From Sinomicrobium oceani (GTDB taxonomy: Bacteria; Bacteroidota; Bacteroidia; Flavobacteriales; Flavobacteriaceae): DNA of 64,000 nucleotides. Under the pieces are notes generated by a model. It was not told the origin of the DNA and searched no databases. It saw only the letters and a list, made by a program, of their open reading frames with translations. The stretch spans positions 1 to 64,000 of the forward strand of contig NZ_FPJE01000005.1 in NCBI RefSeq assembly GCF_900119185.1, read 5' to 3'. Below are positions 8,814 to 17,321 of the stretch, piece after piece. Position 1 is the first letter of the stretch; every line of letters starts with the position of its first letter. Made by a program: the position numbers and the translations under genes.

Positions 8814-9409
8814 TAGTTTTTTCTGTCAGTTACTTTATAGCCTGTTGCGTTAATTGCATTTTCAATTTCTTTTTCATTGGTTTTGGTTTTATCAAACTCA
8901 ATGATTGCATTTCCATTTTCGTAAGACGCCTTTGAGTTTACAATTCCGTTGAGTTTGTTTACTTCGTGATTGACGTGTTCTTCGCAACTTGCACAAGTCA
9001 TTCCGCTAATTTTAAATTCCATTGTTTTAATATCCGATTTGTCAACTACGATTATTTGCATTTCTATGTTTGGATAAAAAATGGATGAATAATATGGAAA
9101 TGCCAGCATTATAATTGCAAATACAGTTACAATTCCTAAAAACTTTTTTGATTGTATAAATTTTGGTTTTTCGTCTGTTTCACATTCGCAGTCAATTTCT
9201 TTTTGAGGTTTTAGTTTTTGATACCAAGCAAAGCCGAGCACTAAAATTGTTAGCCCGATTAGATAAGGTCTAAAAGGCTCAAGCCAAGAAAATGTTGAGG
9301 CAATTCCACTTGTTCCCGCGATTAAAGCCAAAACGGGTGTAATACAACATAATGAAGCTGTAATAGCAGCAAGTAAACCTGCACCAATTAATTTGTTCTC
9401 ACGTTTCAT
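8813..9409 (-). CDS. MerTP: fused MerT-like transporter and MerP-like HMA domain (copy 1)
   Basis: The 198-residue protein has three predicted helices, with the metal-relay CC pair in SLCCITPVLAL near residues 20-28. A cytoplasmic CEC pair follows, and then a C-terminal HMA domain with GMTCASC. This is the fused MerT-MerP layout of Bacteroidota mercury operons. Its ATG overlaps the stop of the arsR gene by four bases. It is clearly paralogous to the protein at 7234-7845 but well diverged. With no mercuric reductase in the window, direction and substrate of transport remain open. Confidence 0.88.
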   Translation of the reverse strand: MKRENKLIGAGLLAAITASLCCITPVLALIAGTSGIASTFSWLEPFRPYLIGLTILVLGFAWYQKLKPQKEIDCECETDEKPKFIQSKKFLGIVTVFAIIMLAFPYYSSIFYPNIEMQIIVVDKSDIKTMEFKISGMTCASCEEHVNHEVNKLNGIVNSKASYENGNAIIEFDKTKTNEKEIENAINATGYKVTDRKN

Positions 9410-9780
9410 ATCGTTTCTAAAACTTTGTTTTTATCGAGTATTTCAAAAAACGGATTTAATAATGTTGAATATTCAGGGGTTAGTGAGTAAAAAATCGTTT
9501 GAGCATCTCTTTCGGTTTCCAATAAATTTCTGTCCTTCATTTTTCTCAAATGTTGAGAGATAGCAGAAATATTCATTTCGAGAATATCACTTAAGTCGCA
9601 AACGCAAAGTCGTTTCTCCTCAAAGAGTAGGTAAAGAATTTTTAGCCGAACATTATTTCCGACTAAAGAAAGTCCATTTGCCAAATAGTCAAACGATTCA
9701 TTTAATTCTGAAACTGTCTTTTTACAACGGTTTATCTGTTCAATATCTGCCTGTTGTCTTATGCAAGAATTATTTTTCAT
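9406..9780 (-). CDS. ArsR/SmtB-family metal-responsive repressor
   Basis: A 124-residue winged-helix protein. The helix-turn-helix region contains RLCVCDLSDILEMNISAISQHLRKM (split here: CVCDL, then SQHLRKM). The CVCDL cysteines in the third helix match the metal-sensing position of ArsR-type repressors. It is the first gene of the operon arsR-merTP-GDCCVxC-csoR-trx-merTP. A perfect inverted repeat and a TAnnTTTG promoter lie just upstream, consistent with autoregulation. The promoter is so close to the ATG that the mRNA may be leaderless. Confidence 0.88.
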   Translation of the reverse strand: MKNNSCIRQQADIEQINRCKKTVSELNESFDYLANGLSLVGNNVRLKILYLLFEEKRLCVCDLSDILEMNISAISQHLRKMKDRNLLETERDAQTIFYSLTPEYSTLLNPFFEILDKNKVLETI

Positions 9781-9784
9781 AAGG

Positions 9785-9824
9785 CAAAGTTACAATTATT
9801 TCTTATTTAAGCAAATACTTAAAT
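9785..9824 (-). promoter_or_regulatory. arsR promoter with overlapping operator palindrome
   Basis: On the minus strand a Bacteroidota-type -7 box TAACTTTG (9792-9785) is preceded, 19 nt upstream, by a TTG -33 element. The -33 element lies inside a perfect inverted repeat, ATTTAAG (9805-9811), spacer CAAATA, CTTAAAT (9818-9824). A repressor bound there would block the promoter. The -7 box ends five bases before the arsR ATG, so transcription likely starts at or next to the start codon. Confidence 0.7.
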
Positions 9825-9868
9825 ACAAAAAAGAATGATATGTAAATTTTGATCATTATGTTCCTTTT

Positions 9869-9876
9869 GTTTTGAT
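9869..9876. repeat. Target-site duplication, left copy (partner 12666-12673)
   Basis: GTTTTGAT immediately precedes the left inverted repeat of the IS66 element and recurs exactly after the right inverted repeat at 12666-12673. Confidence 0.92.
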
Positions 9877-9901
9877 GTATCCGTCCGGGAAGTACATGGG
9901 G

Positions 9902-10411
9902 TTAATCCTCTTCGTATTCGGTTGTAAAGGCAATGTCTTTACCTTCAGCTCTGGCTTGATGCACCATTTGTTGCATGTGTTCAGGAAGGGATTCTATGGG
10001 TACAATCAAATCATCCACCATCACTAAATTGTTAAATGGATTACTCTGCTGCATATGACCGGTAGAGAATTCCGGGTTGTGATACCATAGGTCGAACATA
10101 TCCTTTATCATTCTGGCCTTGGCAGACACTGTAGAGGCCTTGGTGCCAAAATAGTTGTGGATCTCTCGGGTATGCAGATAGGGCTCAAAAGATTTATCTC
10201 CCAAAAAATTAATGGAGCCTATGGCATATACAACTGCAGCCGCCCATATTTCCAGTTTTCCCCTTTTAAAAGGAACTTCTCTTTTTCTGCCCATCTTTTT
10301 AATGAGTTTCTCGCAGAGTTCAAAGTATTCCTGGTTGAGTTTCTGGGCACAAAAGGTTCCTGTGAGTTCTAATAATTGTTGCTCTTTCTCTTTGATCTGT
10401 TCTTTGGTCAT
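9902..10411 (-). CDS. DUF6398-type accessory protein carried by the IS66 element
   Basis: A 169-residue soluble protein lying inside the inverted repeats downstream of tnpC, on the same strand. The central segment (KLEIWAAAVVYAIGSINFL) and the length suggest the DUF6398 family, which often accompanies IS66 transposases in Bacteroidota. No catalytic motif is evident. It ends only a few bases from the left terminal repeat, so it belongs to the element rather than to the interrupted region. Its role in transposition is unknown. Confidence 0.7.
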   Translation of the reverse strand: MTKEQIKEKEQQLLELTGTFCAQKLNQEYFELCEKLIKKMGRKREVPFKRGKLEIWAAAVVYAIGSINFLGDKSFEPYLHTREIHNYFGTKASTVSAKARMIKDMFDLWYHNPEFSTGHMQQSNPFNNLVMVDDLIVPIESLPEHMQQMVHQARAEGKDIAFTTEYEED

Positions 10412-10422
10412 TGTAATGGGCT

Positions 10423-11958
10423 TTAGCTTGTGGTATATCCGGGTAATAACTCTTCGAGTTTCTGGATGTTATAATCGGGGATTCTCTGCAGGGTATCGGT
10501 AAGCCACTGCCTGGGATTGATGTTCTGCATCTTACAGGTACCGAAGAAGGAATACAAGATGGCAGCATGTTGTGCCGCCCGGTGTGATCCGGCAAAGAGA
10601 TAGTTCTTCCGGCCCAGGGCCAGGGGCCTGATCGCGTTCTCGATCAGGTTGTTATCCAGTTCGATACGTCCGTCGGTAAAGATATTCTCGAACTTGGGGT
10701 ACTGATTGATAAAATAGGCCATAGCCTTGCCCATGGGGCTTTTGGGCAGTACGTTAAACTGCTGCTGTTCGATCCATGTTTTGATTTGTGCCAGTAGCGG
10801 CTGTATTTTTTCCTGACGAAGGGCTTTTCTGCTTTCGAAGTCTTCTTTTGTCTGTTTTTTAATCTCCCGTTCCTGTAGGTAGATCTCCCGGAAGATCGCC
10901 AGGGCTTTTTCTGCCCGGGCCTTGTCGCTGTCTACCGCATCACTGAACTTCCTTCGGGCATGCACCAGGCAACCGGCCAGGGTCATGGCAGGGTCGGCGC
11001 CGATCTTGTCATACACGCTATAACCATCGCACTGCACATAGCCGTTATAGTCCATAAGCAGCTCCTTAGGTCCCTGCTGTCCACGGCCTTTGCGGTAATT
11101 AAATAATACGAACCGATGTACCGGGTCGTGATAGACCCACTGATAGCCTTGATGCGTACTGCCCGGTTTGTCACTGTCCAGTACCTTGATCGGGGACTCA
11201 TCGGCCTGGATATAGCCTGAGGCCAGTATTTTTTGTTTTAAGGTGTTGTATAGGGGTTCCAGCAGTTGGCAGCATCCTTGCATCCAGTCACTCAGGGTAC
11301 TGGAAGCGGGTTCCCAGCCAAAATCTCGCTTAAATATCTGGATTTGGCGATAGAACGGGCTATGATCGATATACTTGCTCACCAGGATATGGGCCAACAA
11401 ACACGCCTCGGCAATGGATTTATCGATAGGACGGGTAGGTAATGCTGCTATACACACCCCTTCACCGTCAGCTTTAGCATATTTGGGACGAATGGTCCTT
11501 CTTTTGACCAGGCTGGCCGGAGTATATTCTAAAGTTTCGGTGATTTCCTCTCCGATTTTTTTCAACCCAGTGGTATCTTCTTCCGGTTCTATAATCACTT
11601 CCCGAACCGGAAGGTGTTCCGGTAAGGCATGACGTCCCGGGTGTTTTTGTTTATCCCGGGTATAGGTGATGGTCTCTGTAGCAGGAGTTGACTGTTCTTG
11701 AGAAGCCTCCGCTTCAAAAAGCGATAATTGATGCTCGGCAATGGCCGCTACAAAACGTTCCGATTTAAAACCACTCAGAAGCTTGTAGATTTGGGCCAGC
11801 TCTGCTTTTAAAGAGGCGATGTTCTGCTGATACTCTTGTTGCATCGAGAGCATCTGCTCCCGAAGTTCACAGTTTTCCGCTTTGAGCCGTTGGTTTGCTA
11901 TACGTAACTCCTGATTCATCGGGAACCGAAGATACGAACCCTTCCCCATGTATACCAA
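10423..11958 (-). CDS. tnpC: IS66 transposase TnpC
   Basis: The 511-residue DDE transposase has an N-terminal coiled coil (about 15-65, MNQELRIANQRLKAENCEL). A zinc-finger-like/linker region follows, then the catalytic core with YIQADESPIKVLD (first Asp, about 250), CDGYSVYD (second Asp) and ELDNNLIENAIRPLALGRKN (catalytic Glu), and the IS66 C-terminal domain. Full length, no frameshift. The frame starts at 11958, three bases after the tnpB stop; ATG at 11919 (MNQEL) is an alternative start. Confidence 0.94.
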   Translation of the reverse strand: MVYMGKGSYLRFPMNQELRIANQRLKAENCELREQMLSMQQEYQQNIASLKAELAQIYKLLSGFKSERFVAAIAEHQLSLFEAEASQEQSTPATETITYTRDKQKHPGRHALPEHLPVREVIIEPEEDTTGLKKIGEEITETLEYTPASLVKRRTIRPKYAKADGEGVCIAALPTRPIDKSIAEACLLAHILVSKYIDHSPFYRQIQIFKRDFGWEPASSTLSDWMQGCCQLLEPLYNTLKQKILASGYIQADESPIKVLDSDKPGSTHQGYQWVYHDPVHRFVLFNYRKGRGQQGPKELLMDYNGYVQCDGYSVYDKIGADPAMTLAGCLVHARRKFSDAVDSDKARAEKALAIFREIYLQEREIKKQTKEDFESRKALRQEKIQPLLAQIKTWIEQQQFNVLPKSPMGKAMAYFINQYPKFENIFTDGRIELDNNLIENAIRPLALGRKNYLFAGSHRAAQHAAILYSFFGTCKMQNINPRQWLTDTLQRIPDYNIQKLEELLPGYTTS

Positions 11959-11961
11959 TAA

Positions 11962-12315
11962 TTATTCTACTTTTTCATAGCGTTTGCGCCGGGACAGATT
12001 GGTAATGGCCACCCCGTCAACGAGCAGTACCAACTGAGCGTAATCCAGGCGCAGCCCTTCCACCTCACTATCATAGTGGGGCAGCTCAAAGGTACCCGAT
12101 TCCAGGCGTTTATAATACAAGACAAAACCTCCGGATTGCCAGTGCAATAGCTTGACCTTGTTCCTGACTTTATTCACGAAGATATACACCGCTCCGTTAT
12201 TGGGGTTTTGTTGCAGATCGTTTTGAACCAACCCGCACAGACTGTCAAAGGATTTACGCATATCGGTGGGATGAGCGTACAGGTAAAAGCGGTCCGAACT
12301 ACTCAGTGCAAACAT
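11962..12315 (-). CDS. tnpB: IS66 accessory protein TnpB
   Basis: A 117-residue protein of the IS66 Orf2 family. It starts with FALSSSDRFYLYAHPTDMRKSFDSL, here given in part as the diagnostic PTDMRKSFDSLCG segment, and contains IFVNKVRNKVKLLHW. Its start overlaps the end of tnpA by 13 bp, as is usual in this family. It is required for IS66 transposition together with TnpA and TnpC. Confidence 0.93.
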   Translation of the reverse strand: MFALSSSDRFYLYAHPTDMRKSFDSLCGLVQNDLQQNPNNGAVYIFVNKVRNKVKLLHWQSGGFVLYYKRLESGTFELPHYDSEVEGLRLDYAQLVLLVDGVAITNLSRRKRYEKVE

Positions 12316-12614
12316 GATACCGGAATTTCTATGGTGATATCCCTTCCAAGACGGATGATCATGGACGTGGAGTCGTCACTGGGGGGTTGGGGGGCGGTTA
12401 TAGGTATAAATCCCGAAGGCTTCTCTGTAGCGGATTCCGCTTTCCCGGAGGTAGGCTCACCGAGTTTACGTAACCAGTAATACAATTTACTCTCGGTAAT
12501 ACCATGAGCCTGAGCAAAGGCAGCCTGACCTTGACCACTCTGGCGATATTCGTTCACCAGACGCTCCATACGTTTGTAGTTCGTAGTTTTTGACATCGTT
12601 CGTTTTGTGGTCAA
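12303..12614 (-). CDS. tnpA: IS66 accessory protein TnpA
   Basis: A 103-residue protein with an N-terminal helix-turn-helix (RLVNEYRQSGQGQAAFAQA) and the KLYYWLRKLG segment typical of IS66 Orf1 DNA-binding proteins. It is the first gene of the element; its start is about 50 bp inside the right terminal repeat. Confidence 0.9.
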   Translation of the reverse strand: MTTKRTMSKTTNYKRMERLVNEYRQSGQGQAAFAQAHGITESKLYYWLRKLGEPTSGKAESATEKPSGFIPITAPQPPSDDSTSMIIRLGRDITIEIPVSCLH

Positions 12615-12719
12615 AATTAGAACACTATACTATACCGGTAAAGATGTACTTAGACGGACGGATACGTTTTGATTTGTGTTTTGCAAAAACTAAAACTACC
12701 GAATTGTACATCTGTTCTT

Positions 12720-13367
12720 TTAGCTTGTAGGTGAAGGTATTGCTGGCTTTACAGTTAATTGTCTTTTAAAACTACAAAACAGAAAATTCTGTATGGTGTT
12801 GAATGGTGTTGTGTGGTCCTCTGATACACAGCGAATTTTGTCAAATCCTTTTTTTAATTCCGATGTTAATTCCTCTTCATTGTATTGTTTTATTTCAAGT
12901 CCGCTACATTTTTTTGGTCCGTTTTGTGAAAAGGTTCCTATTATTAAATAACCTCTTACAAATTTTGTCGCTATGTTAGTATATTTTTTAATCTGATCAT
13001 CTGTTGTAAGAAAATGAAAAGTTGCTCTGTCGTGCCAAACATCGAAAGATGTATCTGGTTCAAATTCGGTAATGTCGCTTACAATCCAATTTACTTTACT
13101 TGCCTTTTCTCCCAGTCTTTTTTTAGCTTTCGCAATTGCTTTTTCTGAAATATCAAGTACAGTAATGTTATTATACCCTTCCTTGAGTAAATAGTCAACA
13201 AGTTTACTGTCGCCACCACCAATGTCTATAATTTTTGCCTTTTTATTTAGTTTGAACGAACGTATAAACTTCAGTGAAGTTTTTGGTATTTCTTGCGTCC
13301 AACTTACCTGGTCTGGATTTTTAGTTTCCTAAACTGTTTCCCAATGTTTCTTTCTGTCTAATTTCAT
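12720..13367 (-). pseudogene. Class I SAM-dependent methyltransferase with an early nonsense codon
   Basis: Reading minus from ATG 13367, codons 1-12 give MKLDRKKHWETV, then TAG (13331-13329) at codon 13. After it the same frame continues without interruption to TAA at 12722-12720 (215 codons). It contains QVSWTQ, then IIDIGGGDSKL (SAM-binding glycine loop), VLDISEKAI, FDVWHDRATFHFL and TPFNTIQNFLF, all typical of small class I methyltransferases. Related proteins usually have a tyrosine after HWExV, so one TAT/TAC to TAG change would explain the break. No good in-frame restart codon follows. The IS66 element is inserted 47 bp beyond its 3' end. Confidence 0.82.
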
Positions 13368-13449
13368 TTTGATATCTAAATTCGGTTCATTGGTAAATCA
13401 ATATATCATCTACTGATTTAAATACCCCTTTAATAGTGGTAAACACACC

Positions 13450-14016
13450 CTAAATCTCATCCAAGGATTTTCGGTTTTTGTCTACAGATTTCTTGAACTG
13501 CGTAGGTGTCATCCCAGTAATTTTCTTGAACTGATTGCTTAAATATGCAACGCTACTATAATGTAGTTGAAAAGCTATTTCACTTAAGGTTAGTTCATCG
13601 TAAACTATGAGTTCTTTTATACGTTCAATTTTTTGGTTGATGATATATTGCTCAAACGTGATGCTTTCTACTGACGAGAATAGGGAACTTAAATATTTGT
13701 AATCCAAATTAAGTTCACCACTTATAATATCTGCCCATTTTAAATCGGTTTCGTCGTTGGAATGATGTATTTTCTCAACAACCAAAGTTTTCATTTGCTC
13801 AATAAGTTGACTTTTACGGTCGTCAATCAAACTGAAACCTGAATTTTGAAGGGCTTCGGAAAGCTCTTTTTTGGTGTTTGCATTTAATGTTGACACTAAT
13901 TTAACTTCTCCCAATTTAATAGAAGCATAGGATATTTCAAGTTGTTTTAAAATATTGGATACTGCCGAGATACATCTTGGGCAGACCATATTTTTAATAT
14001 AGATAATCTCTCTCAT
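13450..14016 (-). CDS. HMA-like/AraC-family transcriptional regulator (copy 1)
   Basis: The 188-residue protein has an N-terminal ferredoxin-like segment (1-75) starting IIYIKNMVCPRCISAV, i.e. an HMA-type CxxC loop that can bind metal. The C-terminal AraC helix-turn-helix pair contains LTLSEIAFQLHYSSVAYLS and FKKITGMTPTQFKK. The combination suggests a metal-sensing activator. It lies at the 3' end of the minus-strand cus gene set and is related in layout to the plus-strand regulator at 28910-29491. Target promoters cannot be read from sequence alone; the copper genes on either side are the obvious candidates. Confidence 0.85.
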   Translation of the reverse strand: MREIIYIKNMVCPRCISAVSNILKQLEISYASIKLGEVKLVSTLNANTKKELSEALQNSGFSLIDDRKSQLIEQMKTLVVEKIHHSNDETDLKWADIISGELNLDYKYLSSLFSSVESITFEQYIINQKIERIKELIVYDELTLSEIAFQLHYSSVAYLSNQFKKITGMTPTQFKKSVDKNRKSLDEI

Positions 14017-14029
14017 ATAATACTTGTCT

Positions 14030-14206
14030 TTAAAACAAGGTTAACCCAGATTTGTGTAAAGAATAGTAAACAGCAGCTATCGCAGCAATTACAAAAATCA
14101 ATACTATCACAACAAAAGCTATAATTTTATCTTTTTTTGTGATATTACTTTTAGGTTGATGCTTCTTCCTTTCATTTTTTCGTCTATTTCTTCTGCTTTC
14201 ACTCAT
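14030..14206 (-). CDS. Small single-pass membrane protein
   Basis: A 58-residue frame from ATG 14206 to TAA 14032-14030. A very basic N-terminus (SESRRNRRKNERKKHQ) is followed by one hydrophobic helix (about 29-47) and a short tail. It sits between cusB and the AraC-type regulator, 13 bp from the latter. No family recognised. The coding call rests on the intact frame, the positive-inside layout and tight packing with neighbours. Confidence 0.6.
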   Translation of the reverse strand: MSESRRNRRKNERKKHQPKSNITKKDKIIAFVVIVLIFVIAAIAAVYYSLHKSGLTLF

Positions 14207-14279
14207 TATCGTTCGCCATTATAAAACCAAGATTATTTTTTGGCCTTATGTAGATTACTTGATTAATCCGTAATTCGTT

Positions 14280-16082
14280 TTATTTTAAAGTTGCTTTTAC
14301 CTCTCCACAGGTTAACATAGCCTCTCCATAATATGGATTTCGCACTTCTTCTTCCAAACTTATCCAATAGGCACCTTTATTGTTATTGGCCATTGGGCAA
14401 AACTGGATATATACATTTTGGTTGACCCCAAAAAGCTGTACACCACTTATCATATGTGCCGAAAGATGCTTGAAATGCCCTCTTTGTGCTGCTATGTCTG
14501 AACTGTTCTCAATAGCATTTGCAGATGATTTTAGTTCCTTTTGAATGGTCATCCAATGGTTGTGTGCTTTTTCATCGGACAGCAACTTCATATCAACATT
14601 TTTTAAGGATTGGATTATTTGCTTTCCTGCTTGTTGTGCACTTTTAGCATCGTCATTAACCAAAGCATCTTTTACAAGGATATAATCATCAAAAACCTGC
14701 TTCAATTGATTTTGAAATTTCTTTGAAACAGCTATCCTTTCTTTCATTTCAGAATGGTCTGTATTCACCACATTATCCCCAGTATTGTTTCCTTGCATAC
14801 CCAAATGCCCTTCGTGGCCAGTCATTGTCTTACCTCCTGCCGTGTTCATCATACTTTTCTTGCCCTGTAACTGTGCAGCAGCATCTACGGTAAATGTGCC
14901 ATTGGTAACCACTTCATCTCCATTTTCAAGGCCTTCAAGTATGGTATAGGTGTCTCCATTGGCATTACCAAGTAAGACTTCTCTCATTTCAAAAACAGCC
15001 TCGTTAGGATTTGTTTTGACATAAACCACAGAACGTTCACCAGTCCACATCACAGCTGTAGCAGGAACTGTTATTTTATTTGTGGTGTTTTCTTGAGTAC
15101 CTTCAATTTTACCTTCAACAAACATTCCTGGTTTAAATAGGTCGTTTTTATTATTTAGTACCGCTCGTACCACGATAGTTCGCGTTGCTGAATTTAATAG
15201 TGGGTCTATAAAAGAGACTTTTGCATCAAATACTTCGTTACGATATGCGTTGGTAGTTACTTTAATGGTCTGTCCTACTTTCAAGGAAGCAATTTGGTTT
15301 TCATAGGCATCAAACTCTGCCCATACCGTATTGAGGTTGGCTATTTTATATAAGGGTTGCCCTTGTTTTACATAGTCCCCTTCTTCAACCATTTTCATTG
15401 TTACCGTTCCTGATACAGTTGCAAAAACTGGAAAGTATTCTTGCACTTTTCCAGCTGACTCAATAGCGTTAATTTGCTTTTCGGAAAGCTTCCATAATTT
15501 CAGTTTATTCCTTACAGCCTTGTACAATTCGGGTTGCGACTCTTTTAAGGATGATGCGGTAAGCAATTCTTGCTGTGCTGCAACCAAGTCTGGCGAATAT
15601 ATCGTAGCCAAGCGCTGGCCTGCGCCTACACGTTCTCCAGTAGAATTAACATATAATTGTTCTATTCTACCTCCAAAATAGGTTACCTGTACAGCATTAG
15701 ATTCTTCATTGGCTTTTATCTTTCCAGATAATTTTAGGATATTATTTCCAATCTCTCCCTGACCAACAATGGATGTTTGAATATTGGCCAATGCCATTGC
15801 ATTATCTGTCATTTTAAACTGGTCTGCCATAAGACCATCTGCTCCTGCTTCAGCAGGTATTAAATCCATTCCGCAAATAGGACAATCTCCAGGTTCCGGT
15901 TGCATAATCTGTGGGTGCATAGAGCAGGTCCACATTTGATTAGTAGCAATTTCTTCTGAATGTTCGTGATTGTCTTTAGCACTATTTGTTGCCTTATCAG
16001 TAGAATCTCCACCGAACAGTAGAAAGCCACCTAGAAGGCCAACAATCAAGGCAATACCTATATAAATGATGTTTTTTTTCAT
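14280..16082 (-). CDS. cusB: CusB-type RND periplasmic adaptor with metal-binding and DUF3347 domains
   Basis: A 600-residue membrane-fusion protein. A signal anchor (1-24) is followed by a heavy-metal-binding motif (WTCSMHP, GDCPICGMDL; about 51-77). The adaptor body, with barrel-sandwich, alpha-hairpin and beta-barrel parts, runs to about 400. A Met/His-rich linker leads into a C-terminal DUF3347 domain (about 455-600, with QFCPMA and NPYYGEAMLTCG). Adaptors join the CusA pump to the CusC channel. The DUF3347 tail recurs as separate proteins at 18079 and 19116. Here cusB is about 7.7 kb from cusA, at the far end of the same minus-strand gene run. Confidence 0.92.
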   Translation of the reverse strand: MKKNIIYIGIALIVGLLGGFLLFGGDSTDKATNSAKDNHEHSEEIATNQMWTCSMHPQIMQPEPGDCPICGMDLIPAEAGADGLMADQFKMTDNAMALANIQTSIVGQGEIGNNILKLSGKIKANEESNAVQVTYFGGRIEQLYVNSTGERVGAGQRLATIYSPDLVAAQQELLTASSLKESQPELYKAVRNKLKLWKLSEKQINAIESAGKVQEYFPVFATVSGTVTMKMVEEGDYVKQGQPLYKIANLNTVWAEFDAYENQIASLKVGQTIKVTTNAYRNEVFDAKVSFIDPLLNSATRTIVVRAVLNNKNDLFKPGMFVEGKIEGTQENTTNKITVPATAVMWTGERSVVYVKTNPNEAVFEMREVLLGNANGDTYTILEGLENGDEVVTNGTFTVDAAAQLQGKKSMMNTAGGKTMTGHEGHLGMQGNNTGDNVVNTDHSEMKERIAVSKKFQNQLKQVFDDYILVKDALVNDDAKSAQQAGKQIIQSLKNVDMKLLSDEKAHNHWMTIQKELKSSANAIENSSDIAAQRGHFKHLSAHMISGVQLFGVNQNVYIQFCPMANNNKGAYWISLEEEVRNPYYGEAMLTCGEVKATLK

Positions 16083-16093
16083 TGTCTTTGTTT

Positions 16094-16576
16094 TTATTTG
16101 TTATTTTCTAATCGTTTAATCATTGCTTTCATTTCTGCAATTTCCTTTTCTTGTGCTTTAATTATATCATCTGCTAATTTCTTCACTTCCGGGTCTTGTA
16201 TATCCGCTCGCTTACTGGTTAAAATGGCGATAGAGTGATGCGGAATCATAGCTTTCATATAGAGCACATCGCCAATAATTGGGGCCTGTGCCCTCACAAG
16301 GCCTAACGCGCCACCAAATAGAACAATACTTCCAAGAACAATTGCTATATTTTTCTTTTTGTTTTGGTACATATTACGCATTGTTACAAACATAATAATG
16401 GCCATAGCGGCAATACCCAAACAGCTCATATAAAATCGGGTAAGACTAAAATAGACGTGGTCAATTTCATAAGAGTTTAAGTACATTGTAACGTACATTG
16501 CTATGAAGGATGCCACGAGCATACCTACAAATTTTGTGTAGTTGTTTTTCTTTGAATTTTGATTTGAATTTTCCAT
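16094..16576 (-). CDS. DUF305-type membrane protein, probable copper-associated
   Basis: A 160-residue protein with about three membrane helices (17-34, 45-65, 75-95) and a C-terminal soluble helical part. That part carries MKAMIPHHSIAILTSKRA, the DUF305 signature with paired histidines. DUF305 proteins such as CopM bind copper in the periplasm. It is 11 bp upstream of cusB in the same direction. Role in copper binding is inferred from family and location. Confidence 0.82.
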   Translation of the reverse strand: MENSNQNSKKNNYTKFVGMLVASFIAMYVTMYLNSYEIDHVYFSLTRFYMSCLGIAAMAIIMFVTMRNMYQNKKKNIAIVLGSIVLFGGALGLVRAQAPIIGDVLYMKAMIPHHSIAILTSKRADIQDPEVKKLADDIIKAQEKEIAEMKAMIKRLENNK

Positions 16577-16598
16577 TTTATGTTGGTTTTAGTGTTAC

Positions 16599-17309
16599 TT
16601 ATTTTCGTTTCTTTTTAACCAATTTTCTAATTGTGGGCGACGATATGTACCAAAGTAAGAACCCACTTAATACTGTAATTAACCCTAACAATGAAAACGC
16701 CCGCAGGATTATGGTATTAAAGTTGTCCCTGCCTTGATAGTCCATAGTGTGGTTCATCCACAAAAAATCGAACCAGCGCCAGTTTCTATGACGAACGGTC
16801 TGAAATGCACCATTTTCTATGGCGACATAAGCCTTCAAGTTTTGTGGGGTTTTATATGAAATCTCATAGGCTGGTAATGGACGACCACGGTATTCGTGAT
16901 GTGCATCTACTTTCTCAATTCGTTTTATACCCCTTATTTCCAAATCGGGCAGCATATATCTATTGGCTACCTGTTTTGCTTCAGCTTTAGTAATACCATT
17001 TTTTTCATTCCCCGTTTTAGCACTAAATAAATTAGCTTCGTTAATCCAATAGTACGGCTCATTGGCTATTTCCAATAATTTTAGTGTTTGGATTGGTTCT
17101 TCACTCGCTAATTGCTCAGTCCCCAATAGGTTGGAAAAAGCAGTTTGCCGTGGCTTTTCTTTTTTGAACTGGTCGCCGTGTATTTCATCAATGTCCGTCC
17201 AGCTAAAATACATTCCGCTGATAGTCCACATCAAGAACTGAATGCCGAGGAATATACCCAAGTATCGGTGCGCTTTTCGAATCCATTTTGCTGTCTTTCT
17301 GTTGACCAT
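16599..17309 (-). CDS. PepSY-domain membrane protein
   Basis: The 236-residue protein starts with AKWIRKAHRYLGIFLGIQF, the typical PepSY-associated transmembrane helix. A periplasmic PepSY domain (about 60-180) and a second helix near the C-terminus (about 203-223) follow. Such proteins occur with iron uptake and copper export systems; their activity is poorly defined. It lies between small membrane proteins and the DUF305 gene in the cus region. Intact, no odd features. Confidence 0.82.
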   Translation of the reverse strand: MVNRKTAKWIRKAHRYLGIFLGIQFLMWTISGMYFSWTDIDEIHGDQFKKEKPRQTAFSNLLGTEQLASEEPIQTLKLLEIANEPYYWINEANLFSAKTGNEKNGITKAEAKQVANRYMLPDLEIRGIKRIEKVDAHHEYRGRPLPAYEISYKTPQNLKAYVAIENGAFQTVRHRNWRWFDFLWMNHTMDYQGRDNFNTIILRAFSLLGLITVLSGFLLWYISSPTIRKLVKKKRK

Positions 17310-17321
17310 ACTTTCTATAAT

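Larger units (their letters stand above)
9877..12665 (-). mobile_element. Complete IS66-family insertion sequence
   Basis: The 2789-bp element is bounded by imperfect terminal inverted repeats: left 9877-9897 beginning GTATCCGTCCG, right 12644-12665 ending CGGACGGATAC. Both also share AAGTACAT, with one base of length difference. An 8-bp direct repeat GTTTTGAT flanks it exactly (9869-9876 and 12666-12673), which is the target duplication size of IS66. It holds tnpA, tnpB, tnpC and a fourth gene, all on the minus strand. It is visibly more GC-rich than its surroundings. It is inserted between the arsR promoter and the 3' end of a methyltransferase pseudogene. The perfect duplication suggests recent arrival. 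Confidence 0.95.
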
